A stretch of 64,000 nt of DNA from CBDFGT01 sp965247225 (GTDB lineage: Bacteria; Pseudomonadota; Alphaproteobacteria; Rhizobiales; Rhizobiaceae), in assembly GCA_965247225.1 (NCBI GenBank), contig CBDFGT010000027.1, forward strand, positions 1 through 64,000, read 5' to 3'. Both the position numbers and the translations under genes were made by a program. A model generated the notes under the pieces. It did no database searches and had not been told where the DNA came from. It worked only from the letters and a program-made list of their open reading frames with translations. Shown piece after piece: positions 34,577 through 43,742 of this stretch (the stretch's first letter is position 1; the number at the start of each line of letters is the position of its first letter).

Positions 34577-35884
34577 ATGACCGCAGGAATATCGCACTTT
34601 TCAGGATTTTGCAGGGACTGTCTGGCCGAGCAACCGCCGGAGAGGAAGCGCTGTGTCCAATGCGGAAGTCCACGGCTTGTTGCCCATACGGAGCTTCACG
34701 CACTGTCGCTTGCCCATATTGATTGCGATGCCTTTTACGCCTCTGTAGAAAAACGTGACAATCCGGATCTTGCCGACAGGCCGGTCATCATCGGTGGCGG
34801 CAAACGCGGCGTTGTCTCCACGGCCTGTTATATTGCCCGCATACATGGCGTACGTTCCGCCATGCCGATGTTCAAGGCACTGGAAGCCTGCCCGCAAGCC
34901 GTCGTCATCAGGCCTGACATGGAAAAATACAGCCGTATTGGCCGCCAGATCCGCTCGATGATGTTGGAATTGACACCGCTCGTGCAACCCATCTCCATTG
35001 ACGAGGCCTTTCTGGAATTGAAGGGTACGGAGCGCCTTCACCATGATTCACCCGCACGTATTCTGGCCAAATTCGCGCGTCGCATTGAATCCGAGATCGG
35101 GATAACCGTCTCGGTCGGCCTCTCCTACTGCAAGTTTTTGGCCAAAATCGCCTCAGATCTGCAGAAGCCCCGCGGATTTTCCGTGATCGGACAAGCGGAA
35201 GCACTTCAATTTCTCGCAGGAAAACCCGTCTCGCTGATCTGGGGTGTCGGCAAGGCTTTTGAGGAAACGCTGCGCAAGGATGGTGTTACCATGATTGGCC
35301 AGTTGCAGGATATGGACGAAGCCGATCTGATGCGCCGTTACGGATCCATGGGGCAAAGGCTCTGCAATCTGTCACGCGGCATAGACAACCGGTCAGTCCA
35401 CATGAATGATGAGGCCAGGACAGTCTCTGCCGAAACAACATTTTTCGATGACCTGAGCCGGATGGACGACCTCGTGTTCCATCTGCGCCGACTTTCTGAA
35501 AAAGTCGCCTGGCGTTTGAAAAAGTCTGGTGTCGCCGGACAGACGGTCATCCTGAAATTGAAGACGTCCGACTTCAAAAGCCGAACCCGCAACCGGCGCC
35601 TCGAAAATCCGACCCAGCTTGCGGACAGGATTTTCAGAACCGGCCTTTCCCTTCTTGAAAAGGAAATAGACGGAACCCGCTTTCGCCTTCTGGGCATTGG
35701 CGTCAGCGATCTTGACAAGGCAGACAGGGCAGACCCTGCAGACCTTGTCGATGAGAAGGCCATGCGCCGGGCAGCAGCTGAAGAGGCCATGGACACATTG
35801 CGTGAAAAATTTGGCAAATTGGCCGTTGAAACCGGATATACGTTCTCAAAATCCGTTTCCAGACCTGACAGAACACGGAAATAG
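34577..35884 (+). CDS. dinB: DNA polymerase IV (Y family)
   Basis: The 435-residue translesion polymerase has the catalytic HIDCDAFYASVEK and ISIDEAFLELKG motifs, VSVGLSYCKFLAKIASD, and the little-finger region SAETTFFDDLSRMDDL. Before the palm there is a short extension with two CxxC pairs, FCRDCLAE and RCVQCGSPR, which may bind zinc and is not in E. coli DinB. ATG 34577 is the only plausible start after the promoter, leaving a leader of about 20 bases. LexA control is shown by the upstream SOS box. Confidence 0.94.
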   Translation: MTAGISHFSGFCRDCLAEQPPERKRCVQCGSPRLVAHTELHALSLAHIDCDAFYASVEKRDNPDLADRPVIIGGGKRGVVSTACYIARIHGVRSAMPMFKALEACPQAVVIRPDMEKYSRIGRQIRSMMLELTPLVQPISIDEAFLELKGTERLHHDSPARILAKFARRIESEIGITVSVGLSYCKFLAKIASDLQKPRGFSVIGQAEALQFLAGKPVSLIWGVGKAFEETLRKDGVTMIGQLQDMDEADLMRRYGSMGQRLCNLSRGIDNRSVHMNDEARTVSAETTFFDDLSRMDDLVFHLRRLSEKVAWRLKKSGVAGQTVILKLKTSDFKSRTRNRRLENPTQLADRIFRTGLSLLEKEIDGTRFRLLGIGVSDLDKADRADPADLVDEKAMRRAAAEEAMDTLREKFGKLAVETGYTFSKSVSRPDRTRK

Positions 35885-36047
35885 AACCCTGAAATTCCGT
35901 TGTGATAACCTGCACGCCAATATCGCAGCAGTGTGTCTTGACAAAAAAGTGATTTCACACAGGGTTATAATGCGGCTTTGATAAAACATTCCTTAAACAC
36001 TGCCGGTCTAACCTGCAAAGCTATTGTTCTGCGTAAAGGCAACGTGA

Positions 36048-37310
36048 ATGACCATCCGCTCCATTGTCAAACTTGCATTCCTGTCTGCAAGTATCTTGCC
36101 GTTTATGACAATTGCCGAGGCAACCGCAGGTGATGCGGCCCCGCTCCAGATCATTGTTTCCAAAGATGCGCAATCACTCGCTGTTTATGACGGAACCGAG
36201 ATTGTTGCGACATCGAGAGTTTCGACGGGAAAGCCCGGCCATACGACGCCAAGCGGGATATTTTCCATTCTGGAAAAGAACAAATTTCACAAATCCAATA
36301 TCTATTCCGGTGCACCAATGCCCTGGATGCAGCGGTTGACATGGTCCGGCATTGCGCTGCACGAATCCGGTTCCGTCCCTTCCCGTCCCGCCTCCCATGG
36401 ATGCGTCCGCCTGCCGGCGGATTTTGCCAAAAAGCTCTACGGCATGACGGAACGCGGCTTCCATGTGATCATATCAGATCCGGTGCTCGTACCGGCGACG
36501 ATTGAAAGCGATACATTGTTCGAGCCTTTGCACGCTGATCAGGCCCCAGGATTGCTTTCGGACGCAAATTTGCGGCCAGCCATGGCAGGGCCGCGTTCAG
36601 GCCCTGTAGAAGTGGCATCCAACGACGTGCTTCCCAAAATCGGTGCATCGGCGCGCCTCATTCTGGATTCGCAACGTCCCCCTGTCCGAATTTTGATAAC
36701 ACGCCGGTCTGACCGCGACCAGACACGCGATGTTCAGGCCATTCTGGCGGATCTGGGATTGTATGGCGGTGCGTTGGATGGTGGCCACGGCAAACTGACG
36801 ACAAACGCCGTGAAGGCCTTTCAGGCAGCCCATGCCCTGAAAGAGGATGGCAGGATAAGCGCAGAATTCATCAGCGAACTTTACAAGGTTACCGGGCATG
36901 GGATGCCACCAAATGGACACCTCTTCGTTCGCAGAAATTTCAAACCCGTTTTCAACGCACCTATCATCATCAAGGAACCGCAAAAGCCTTTGGGAACGCA
37001 TTTCCTTGAAGCAAAGAACCTGAAATTTTCAAGCCGACAGGCCACGTGGTTTGGCGTAACATTGGAAAACCATATTTCTGTACAGGCTGCACGCAGGCTT
37101 GGCATTACCGAAACATCGTCAATGACGACTGCCGAAAGCGCACTGGCGCGCATTGACATACCGGCAGACATTCGCAACCGTATTGGAACGATCCTCGGCG
37201 AAGGTTCCTCCCTGACCATAACCGATATCGGCGACAGTGAAGAAACCGGCTTGGGAACCGATTTCGTCACCATTACAAGATCAGCACCCGACCATAAAAC
37301 CGGGGGCTGA
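36048..37310 (+). CDS. L,D-transpeptidase with peptidoglycan-binding domain
   Basis: The 420-residue exported protein has a signal peptide (hydrophobic SILPFMTIAEATA). A YkuD domain follows with LQIIVSKDAQSLAVYDG, HTTPSGIF and the catalytic HESGSVPSRPASHGCVRLP, where His and Cys form the active site. A PG_binding_1 domain follows around residues 225-285 (DVQAILADLGLYGGALDG, TTNAVKAFQAAHAL). It likely makes 3-3 cross-links in the periplasm. A TATAAT at 35966 lies in front of it. It converges on dnaE with abutting stop codons. Confidence 0.92.
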   Translation: MTIRSIVKLAFLSASILPFMTIAEATAGDAAPLQIIVSKDAQSLAVYDGTEIVATSRVSTGKPGHTTPSGIFSILEKNKFHKSNIYSGAPMPWMQRLTWSGIALHESGSVPSRPASHGCVRLPADFAKKLYGMTERGFHVIISDPVLVPATIESDTLFEPLHADQAPGLLSDANLRPAMAGPRSGPVEVASNDVLPKIGASARLILDSQRPPVRILITRRSDRDQTRDVQAILADLGLYGGALDGGHGKLTTNAVKAFQAAHALKEDGRISAEFISELYKVTGHGMPPNGHLFVRRNFKPVFNAPIIIKEPQKPLGTHFLEAKNLKFSSRQATWFGVTLENHISVQAARRLGITETSSMTTAESALARIDIPADIRNRIGTILGEGSSLTITDIGDSEETGLGTDFVTITRSAPDHKTGG

Positions 37311-40300
37311 TCAGACGAGCTCGACATCAACGACACCGGGTGCTGCGCGCATCGCGGCGGCGATTTCCGGGCCAATGCGGTATTTTTCAGAAAGCTCGAC
37401 CTCAATCTCGCGCTTGCCATCTTCCTTGATAACAACAAAGGAGACCAAACCGTCGCCCTTTGCGTTAAGATGGGCCGCAATCATGCGCAAGGGACCACTG
37501 TCCCGCACGAAGATCCGTAATGCTTTCTGCATCTGAACAGATTTCTCCTCCAAAGACTGAAGGGTTTGTATCCGCAGCCCGATGCCTTCCGGGCGCTCCT
37601 CGGCCTGTACAGTCATGATCAGTGATTTGCCCGGTTCCAGACAGTCTCGATATTGCCCCAAACCCTCTGAAAACAGAACCGCTTCAAACTGGCCAGTAGA
37701 GTCCGAAAAGGCCACAATTCCCATCTTGTTGCCGGTCCGGGTCTTGCGCTCCTGCCTGGAAATAACCGTTCCGGCCAGACGCCCGGCAATGGCCCCCTGT
37801 TTGACCGCATTGGAAAAATCGGCAAATGTCTGGACACGCATTTTGGTAAGAATCGGTGCATAGGCATCCAGCGGATGGGCAGACAGGAAGAAGCCGAGAA
37901 CCTGAAACTCGCGCTGCAGCTTTTCAGACGAGAGCCAGGGCGTATAGGCCGGAAAATGAATGACTTCCGGCCCCGTATCCGCCCCTGCACCAAACATGTC
38001 ACTTTGCCCGCTCGCCCTGTTTTCCTGCGCACGTTGCGAATATCCCATAATACGATCAATGCCACCTACCAGCTCTGCCCGGTCAAATCCGAAACAATCA
38101 AACGCCCCTGCGCAGATCAAGCTGTCAAGAACACGCCGATTGACCAGCCGCGGATCAATACGCAAGCAGAAATCCTCAAGATTTTTGAACAATCCGTTTC
38201 CACGCACAGCAACAATATGATCAACGGCGGCTTCTCCAACGCCCTTGATCGCTGCCAGGGAGTAGTAAATCCGGTTGTCGTCAGTCTGGAAATGCCGGAA
38301 TGACGTCTGCACTGAGGGCGGAACCACGTTGATACCGAGGCGTATGGCATCCTGACGAAAATCATTGATTTTCTCACTATTGCCCATATCAAGCGTCATG
38401 GAGGCCGCCAGAAATTCCACCGGATAATGCGCCTTCAGATAGGCTGTCTGGTAGGAAACAATGGCATAGGCGGCTGCGTGGGATTTGTTGAACCCGTAAT
38501 TGGCGAATTTTGCCAGAAGATCGAAGATCATATCAGCCTGCGGCTTTGAAACCCCATTGGCCTTTGCCCCCTCAACAAAGCGTTCCCGCTGCTTGTCCAT
38601 TTCCTCCTTGATCTTCTTGCCCATAGCCCGGCGCAAAAGATCAGCTTCACCGAGAGAATAACCGGACAGAACCTGGGCGATCTGCATCACCTGTTCCTGA
38701 TAGATGATCACCCCTTGCGTTTCGGCCAAAAGGTGATCAATCATCGGATGAATGGACGCAAGCTCCTCCTCACCATGCTTGCGGGCATTGTAGACCGGAA
38801 TATTTTCCATCGGGCCCGGACGATAGAGTGCCACCAGGGCAATAATATCTTCGATCCGGTCAGGGCGCATACCAATCAGCGCCTTGCGCATACCGGCACT
38901 TTCCACCTGAAACACACCAACCGTTTCACCGCGTGCCAGCATTTCATAGGTCGGACTGTCATCAAGCGGCAGCGTTTCAAGCCGGATATCAATGCCCCTC
39001 TTTGCAATGAAATCCACCGCAACTTTAAGCACAGTCAGTGTTTTCAGACCCAGAAAGTCAAATTTTACCAACCCTGCCTGTTCAACCCATTTCATGTTGA
39101 ACTGTGTAACGGGCATATCAGAGCGCGGATCGCGGTACATGGGTACAAGTTGCGAAAGCGGACGGTCACCGATGACAATACCGGCAGCATGGGTCGAGGC
39201 ATGGCGGTAAAGCCCTTCCAGCTTCTGGGCAATGTCGAGAAGACGACCGACCACCGGCTCCTTGTCAGCCTCTTCCTGAAACCGCGGTTCCTCTTCAATG
39301 GCTTTGGCAAGCGTGGTGGGATTGGCAGGATTGTTGGGCACCAGCTTGCAGATACGGTCCACCTGCCCATAAGGCATTTCCAGTACACGTCCAACGTCGC
39401 GCAAGGCAGCACGCGCCTGCAACGATCCGAACGTGATGATCTGCGCCACCTGTTCGCGCCCGTATTTTTTTTGCACATAACGAATGACTTCATCGCGCCT
39501 GTCCTGGCAAAAGTCGATATCGAAATCCGGCATGGACACACGCGCAGGATTAAGAAATCGCTCGAACAGCAGGGAAAACCGCAACGGATCAACATCGGTA
39601 ATCGTCAGGGCATAGGCGACAAGTGATCCCGCACCAGATCCGCGTCCTGGACCGACAGGAATACCCTGCTGCTTTGCCCACTTGATAAAGTCAGCAACGA
39701 TGAGAAAATATCCGGGAAACTTCATCCCGCCGATAACGCCCAGTTCAAATTCCAGACGCTCTCGATAGTCACTTTCCGTATAACCGGCCGTCATGCCAAA
39801 ATGTTTCAGACGGTAATCCAGACCTTCGATGGCCTGACGCCGCAATTCGTCTTCCTCGGCCCGCTCGGCAAGGGCGGGATCATCCGTTCCCCCGGTAAAG
39901 CGCGGCAGGATCGGAGCGCGTGTCTTGAGCACAAAAGAGCAACGCCGGGCGATTTCCACTGAATTGTCCAGAGCCTCGGGAAGGTCGGCAAAGAGCGTCA
40001 GCATCTCTTTCCTGGTCTTCATGTAATGATCCGGCGTGCGGCGAAAGCGGTTGTCATCTGAAACCATGGCATTGTTGGCAACAGCCATAAGTGCATCATG
40101 GGCATCAAAATCCTCCGGTGACGGAAAGAACGGCTCATTGGTAGCGACAATCGGCAGATCATGCTTGTAAGCCAGCGCCAGAACACGCTGCTCATGCTTG
40201 CGGCTATAGGAACCATGACGCTGCACTTCCACATAGAGGCGGTCTCCAAATGCCGACTTCATGCGGGTCAGCCTGCTTTCAGCCAGGGCCGCATGACCAT

Positions 40301-40820
40301 CTTTCAGAGCCATATCAACAGGTCCGCCGCCAGCACCCGTCAAGGCAATCATTCCGGCAGAGTTTTCCAGCAACTGCGAGAGCTTGATATGGACAGACTG
40401 ATGGCTGTCCCCGTCAAGATAGGCAGCACTGACCAAGCCGACAAGCCGCGCATAGCCTTCAGGATCAGCTGCCAGCAAGACAACAGACGGCAATTTTACC
40501 AGATGCTGCGCATGCCCCCGCCTGTCTCCGCCCTCGATCTGGTCCTCCATATCTATGGACAACTGACAACCAATGATCGGCTGCAAGCCTTCATGAGAGG
40601 CCTTCTCGGCAAATTCGAGCGCAATGAACAGATTGTTTGTATCGGTAATTCCGATGGCCGGTTGCTGGTCCGCAACCGCCTTTGAGAGAATTTTCTTGAG
40701 AGGAAGCGCACCCTCAAGAAGAGAATAGGCAGAATGAACCCGCAAATGCACAAAGCCAACCGTCTGACTCGTGTCCGCAACAACCACACCGTCGCCAGCG
40801 TCCATCCCGTTAGCAGCCAT
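37311..40820 (-). CDS. dnaE: DNA polymerase III subunit alpha
   Basis: The 1169-residue replicative polymerase begins with a PHP domain (FVHLRVHSAYSLLEGALPL). The catalytic centre includes GRGSGAGSLVAYALTITDVD and MPDFDIDFCQDRRDEV, with its Asp pair. Later come YQEQVMQIAQVLSGYSLGEAD, NKSHAAAYAIVSYQTAYLK and a C-terminal OB domain (VAGTVISRQERKTRTGNKM-like region). It is the housekeeping DnaE1 and not the shorter ImuC/DnaE2, judging by length and the C-terminal region. The stop abuts that of the convergent transpeptidase gene. Confidence 0.96.
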   Translation of the reverse strand: MAANGMDAGDGVVVADTSQTVGFVHLRVHSAYSLLEGALPLKKILSKAVADQQPAIGITDTNNLFIALEFAEKASHEGLQPIIGCQLSIDMEDQIEGGDRRGHAQHLVKLPSVVLLAADPEGYARLVGLVSAAYLDGDSHQSVHIKLSQLLENSAGMIALTGAGGGPVDMALKDGHAALAESRLTRMKSAFGDRLYVEVQRHGSYSRKHEQRVLALAYKHDLPIVATNEPFFPSPEDFDAHDALMAVANNAMVSDDNRFRRTPDHYMKTRKEMLTLFADLPEALDNSVEIARRCSFVLKTRAPILPRFTGGTDDPALAERAEEDELRRQAIEGLDYRLKHFGMTAGYTESDYRERLEFELGVIGGMKFPGYFLIVADFIKWAKQQGIPVGPGRGSGAGSLVAYALTITDVDPLRFSLLFERFLNPARVSMPDFDIDFCQDRRDEVIRYVQKKYGREQVAQIITFGSLQARAALRDVGRVLEMPYGQVDRICKLVPNNPANPTTLAKAIEEEPRFQEEADKEPVVGRLLDIAQKLEGLYRHASTHAAGIVIGDRPLSQLVPMYRDPRSDMPVTQFNMKWVEQAGLVKFDFLGLKTLTVLKVAVDFIAKRGIDIRLETLPLDDSPTYEMLARGETVGVFQVESAGMRKALIGMRPDRIEDIIALVALYRPGPMENIPVYNARKHGEEELASIHPMIDHLLAETQGVIIYQEQVMQIAQVLSGYSLGEADLLRRAMGKKIKEEMDKQRERFVEGAKANGVSKPQADMIFDLLAKFANYGFNKSHAAAYAIVSYQTAYLKAHYPVEFLAASMTLDMGNSEKINDFRQDAIRLGINVVPPSVQTSFRHFQTDDNRIYYSLAAIKGVGEAAVDHIVAVRGNGLFKNLEDFCLRIDPRLVNRRVLDSLICAGAFDCFGFDRAELVGGIDRIMGYSQRAQENRASGQSDMFGAGADTGPEVIHFPAYTPWLSSEKLQREFQVLGFFLSAHPLDAYAPILTKMRVQTFADFSNAVKQGAIAGRLAGTVISRQERKTRTGNKMGIVAFSDSTGQFEAVLFSEGLGQYRDCLEPGKSLIMTVQAEERPEGIGLRIQTLQSLEEKSVQMQKALRIFVRDSGPLRMIAAHLNAKGDGLVSFVVIKEDGKREIEVELSEKYRIGPEIAAAMRAAPGVVDVELV

Positions 40821-40924
40821 CTCAACGTTCCCCCTGAATCACAACAGGCTCATCCAGATCCAATTACCACAAACGTCAACACAGGGGTACAGGCGCTCAG
40901 ACACAGCACACCGCTATCTTGCAA

Positions 40925-41011
40925 TCAAAGGCACATCACAATGACGCACAGGCTGCCAATAAACATAATCATGGAAGCGAAGGCGGCGACGTCACGAACA
41001 ATTTCGGTCAT
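40925..41011 (-). CDS. 28-residue membrane miniprotein under an SOS box
   Basis: ATG 41011 is preceded by AAGGAG with six bases between, a near-perfect ribosome site. The frame encodes 28 residues: a polar start MTEIVRDVAAF, then a single hydrophobic segment with Met, Phe, Ile, Leu and Val, ending in CVIVMCL. It would be an inner-membrane peptide with one span. About 33 bases upstream of the ATG is an exact GTTC-N7-GTTC box, and TATAAT lies between the two. The design recalls SidA of Caulobacter, an SOS-induced small membrane inhibitor of division, but homology is not established. Confidence 0.6.
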   Translation of the reverse strand: MTEIVRDVAAFASMIMFIGSLCVIVMCL

Positions 41012-41043
41012 GCTTTTCTCCTTACGTTCAACAAACATTATAT

Positions 41044-41058
41044 GTTCACTTTTTGTTC
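41044..41058 (-). promoter_or_regulatory. LexA (SOS) box and promoter for the miniprotein gene
   Basis: GTTC-ACTTTTT-GTTC matches the alphaproteobacterial consensus exactly. On the minus strand TATAAT follows the box by two bases, and a TTGACG sequence lies on its far side. The box would therefore sit between the promoter elements of the miniprotein gene and block it. Confidence 0.75.
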
Positions 41059-41194
41059 CGTTCGTCAAGCAATATTTTTCGTCAAAATTCGATTTTCATC
41101 AAAATCGATTCTTCACATAAAGTTAAAAGCCTGCATGCTTGCAGACAGCTGTTCTTCCGGACAGAGAATGCGGTCTCCTGGTGCACTCAAATTT

Positions 41195-41209
41195 GTTCTT
41201 TATTTGTTC
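41195..41209 (+). promoter_or_regulatory. Second SOS-like box, upstream of the DUF5680 gene
   Basis: GTTC-TTTATTT-GTTC is an exact GTTC-N7-GTTC match 56 bases before ATG 41265. No convincing -10 element is visible beside it, so its target is less clear than for the other two boxes. Confidence 0.6.
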
Positions 41210-41264
41210 TTGTCATCGTGCCGGATTTGTGCCAACCTTGCCCTGTCCACATGGAGATGCACCA

Positions 41265-41720
41265 ATGTCACTGGAAGAGTTCATACTGCTGGCCAAAAAA
41301 GCAACCTATATCGGAGGCGGAGAACCGCAATCCTCATCACGAACCGGTTCACGTGACCTTGGCCACACCAGTGGCAGATGGTCCTATCTGGACAGCTATT
41401 TTGGCGGCACCAGTTTTGCAGGGCAGGAAACAGTATGGTTTGACAATCAGCCGTGCTGGGCGATGAATTATTTCGGCCGGGTGCTTGCACCGGACCTTAT
41501 AGACGGAACGCGGGCAGGAAGAATCATCAAGGCGGCCTTGTCGGACATGTACATTAACAAGCATCGCTTTCTGGGCGGAACAACCTTTCAGCATGCGGAT
41601 GGTTTCTACGTGGATATCAGCGCAGGAACGGTTGAGGCATTTACCGGGCACGAGACCATTTCAGTTGATGGCGTGATTGCCTACGAATTGTACTACCAGG
41701 GTGGCTGTGTATTCGACTGA
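41265..41720 (+). CDS. DUF5680 domain protein
   Basis: The 151-residue protein begins MSLEEFILLAKKATYIGGG and contains LDSYFGGTSFAGQETVWFD, PCWAMNYFGRVL and VEAFTGHETISVDG. This matches DUF5680, a small domain of unknown function often fused to transcription regulators. Here it stands alone with no DNA-binding part. ATG 41265 is chosen because GGAG lies upstream and the earlier frame is not protein-like. It converges on lolD. Confidence 0.78.
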   Translation: MSLEEFILLAKKATYIGGGEPQSSSRTGSRDLGHTSGRWSYLDSYFGGTSFAGQETVWFDNQPCWAMNYFGRVLAPDLIDGTRAGRIIKAALSDMYINKHRFLGGTTFQHADGFYVDISAGTVEAFTGHETISVDGVIAYELYYQGGCVFD

Positions 41721-41734
41721 GGCACAAGCCAAGC

Positions 41735-42418
41735 CTACACCTCAACCACAAGCCCGTCGTGCAGTGTAATCCTGCGGTCCATTCTGGCGGCAAGATCATG
41801 ATTATGCGTCGCGATCATGGCCGCAAGACCGGACTGGCGGACAAGGGCGGACAGGGCATCAAAGACATAGCCGGCAGTTTCCGGATCAAGATTGCCAGTG
41901 GGTTCATCGGCAAGAAGGACATTCGGTGCATTGGCTACAGCACGGGCAATGGCAACCCTCTGTTGCTCACCACCGGAAAGTTCGGCAGGACGGTGGTCAC
42001 TCCTGTGGCCTATGCGCATATACTCCAGCAACTGGCTGGCCCGTTCCCGCGCCTCGACTTTCGGAAGCCCGGCGATCAACTGTGGCATCATGATATTTTC
42101 GAGTGCTGAAAATTCCGGCAGCAAATGATGGAACTGATAGACAAAGCCTATTTCATTACGCCTTATTGCAGTGCGACTGTCATCACCCAGATGGGCACAT
42201 GAGACACCGGAAACCGTAACAGACCCCTCATCCGGCTTTTCCAGCAAGCCTGCAATGTGCAGCAAGGTCGATTTGCCTGTTCCCGACGGAGCAACAAGTG
42301 CAACAGTTTCTCCGGCATGCAACACAAAATCAACACCTTTGAGAATGGAAAGACGATGTTCGCCCTCGCCGTAATTTTTTTCGACACCCGTCAGTTGCAG
42401 TGCAATGCGTTGAGTCAT
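41735..42418 (-). CDS. lolD: Lipoprotein-releasing system ATP-binding protein LolD
   Basis: The 227-residue ABC ATPase has Walker A VAPSGTGKSTLLHIAG, signature LSGGEQQRVAIARA and Walker B VLLADEPTGNLD with the H-loop THNHDLA. It powers extraction of outer-membrane lipoproteins from the inner membrane to LolA. It follows the permease gene after nine bases, in a proS-lolC-lolD minus-strand unit. Confidence 0.95.
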   Translation of the reverse strand: MTQRIALQLTGVEKNYGEGEHRLSILKGVDFVLHAGETVALVAPSGTGKSTLLHIAGLLEKPDEGSVTVSGVSCAHLGDDSRTAIRRNEIGFVYQFHHLLPEFSALENIMMPQLIAGLPKVEARERASQLLEYMRIGHRSDHRPAELSGGEQQRVAIARAVANAPNVLLADEPTGNLDPETAGYVFDALSALVRQSGLAAMIATHNHDLAARMDRRITLHDGLVVEV

Positions 42419-42427
42419 ACTCTGATC

Positions 42428-43735
42428 CTATTCGTAACGCAGAGCCTGTACGGGATCCAGTCTGGATGCGCGCCATGCCGGAAAGATTGTCGCCAGAAAA
42501 GAAAGACCGAGTGCCATAACAATTACAGTTATCGTTTCACCCATATCCATACGCGCCGGCAACTGGCTGAGAAAATACAGTTCAGGATTGAAAATTGTCG
42601 TTCCGGACAGCCATGAAAAGAACTGGCGGATCCGCTCCACATTCAAACAGACAACGACGCCCAGCACTACACCGGTTACAGTACCGACCAGACCGATAGC
42701 CGCCCCGGTCATGAAGAAAATCCGCATCACAGAGCCGGAGGAAGCCCCCATGGTGCGCAGGATGGCAATATCATGCCCCTTGTCTTTCACCAGCATGATC
42801 AGACCGGAAATAATGTTGAGCGCGGCAACAAGCACAATCAGCGTCAATATCATGAACATCACATTGCGCTCGACCTGCAATGCTGAAAAAAACGTTGCGT
42901 TGCGCTGGCGCCAGTCCGAAATATAAATTTGCCTTCCTGCCGCAGCTTCCACTTTTTCACGCATGGAATCAATCGCTTCCGGGTCATCGAGAAAAAGTTC
43001 TATCGACTGTACGATCCCTTCTGAATTGAAATACAGCTGGGCTTCTTCCAAAGGAAGATAGACGATCGAACTGTCATATTCCGACATGCCCACTTCAAAA
43101 ATGGCCGAGACTTTATAGGATTTGACCCTGGGATTGACCCCCATCGGTGTCACATCCCCCTCAGGAGCAATCAGCGTCAGCTGGCCACCGACAGAAAGGC
43201 CCAGATTTTCCGCCATCCGCGACCCGATGGCCACTCCGTCGCCTGCCGCAAACCCGACAAGATCACCGGATTTGATATTCTCCGAAACGGTCTTGAGTTT
43301 GGCAATATCGTCAGCGCGGATGCCGCGCACCAGCGCCCCTGTCCCGGCACCGCCAGTTCCTGAAGCCAGAGTCTGCCCCTCAACCAGCGGAATAGCCATC
43401 TGAACTCCAGGTATGGCAGAGAATTTGCTTGCCAGATCGGCATAATTGTTCAGAGGACTGTCAATCGGCTGCACAATCATATGGCCGTTGATCCCAAGGA
43501 TCCGGGAAATCAGCTCGGTGCGGAAACCATTCATCACCGCCATGACAATGATCAGGGTTGCAACACCCAGCGTGATACCAATAAACGAAAAGCCTGCGAT
43601 AACAGAGATGAAGGTTTCCTTGCGGCGTGACCGCAGATAGCGCCAGGCAACCATGCGTTCAAAAGCAGAAAACGCCCGATTTTTTGGCTTCTCGGGCGAG
43701 AAAGCCGCTTGCCCCTGCTCCACAGCCATGCTCAT
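42428..43735 (-). CDS. lolC: Lipoprotein-releasing system permease LolC/LolE
   Basis: The 435-residue permease has an N-terminal span after MVAWRYLRSRRKETFISVIAG, a long periplasmic domain, and three C-terminal spans (MILTLIVLVAALNIISGL, then KGHDIAILRTMGASSGSVM, then the terminal helix region). RTMGASSGSVMRIFF is typical of the FtsX/LolCE family. Alphaproteobacteria often use one permease as a homodimer. The start is ATG 43735, ten bases after the proS stop; TTG 43738 and ATG 43729 are in frame. Confidence 0.93.
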   Translation of the reverse strand: MSMAVEQGQAAFSPEKPKNRAFSAFERMVAWRYLRSRRKETFISVIAGFSFIGITLGVATLIIVMAVMNGFRTELISRILGINGHMIVQPIDSPLNNYADLASKFSAIPGVQMAIPLVEGQTLASGTGGAGTGALVRGIRADDIAKLKTVSENIKSGDLVGFAAGDGVAIGSRMAENLGLSVGGQLTLIAPEGDVTPMGVNPRVKSYKVSAIFEVGMSEYDSSIVYLPLEEAQLYFNSEGIVQSIELFLDDPEAIDSMREKVEAAAGRQIYISDWRQRNATFFSALQVERNVMFMILTLIVLVAALNIISGLIMLVKDKGHDIAILRTMGASSGSVMRIFFMTGAAIGLVGTVTGVVLGVVVCLNVERIRQFFSWLSGTTIFNPELYFLSQLPARMDMGETITVIVMALGLSFLATIFPAWRASRLDPVQALRYE

Positions 43736-43742
43736 CAATGCC

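Noticed and set aside
35938..35971. TTGACA and TATAAT as one promoter before the L,D-transpeptidase gene
   Set aside because: The two elements are 22 bases apart, too far for a normal sigma-70 promoter; the TATAAT may work with another, weaker upstream element.
38715..39626. A 303-codon plus-strand frame inside dnaE
   Set aside because: It lies wholly opposite the conserved polymerase core and has no independent support.
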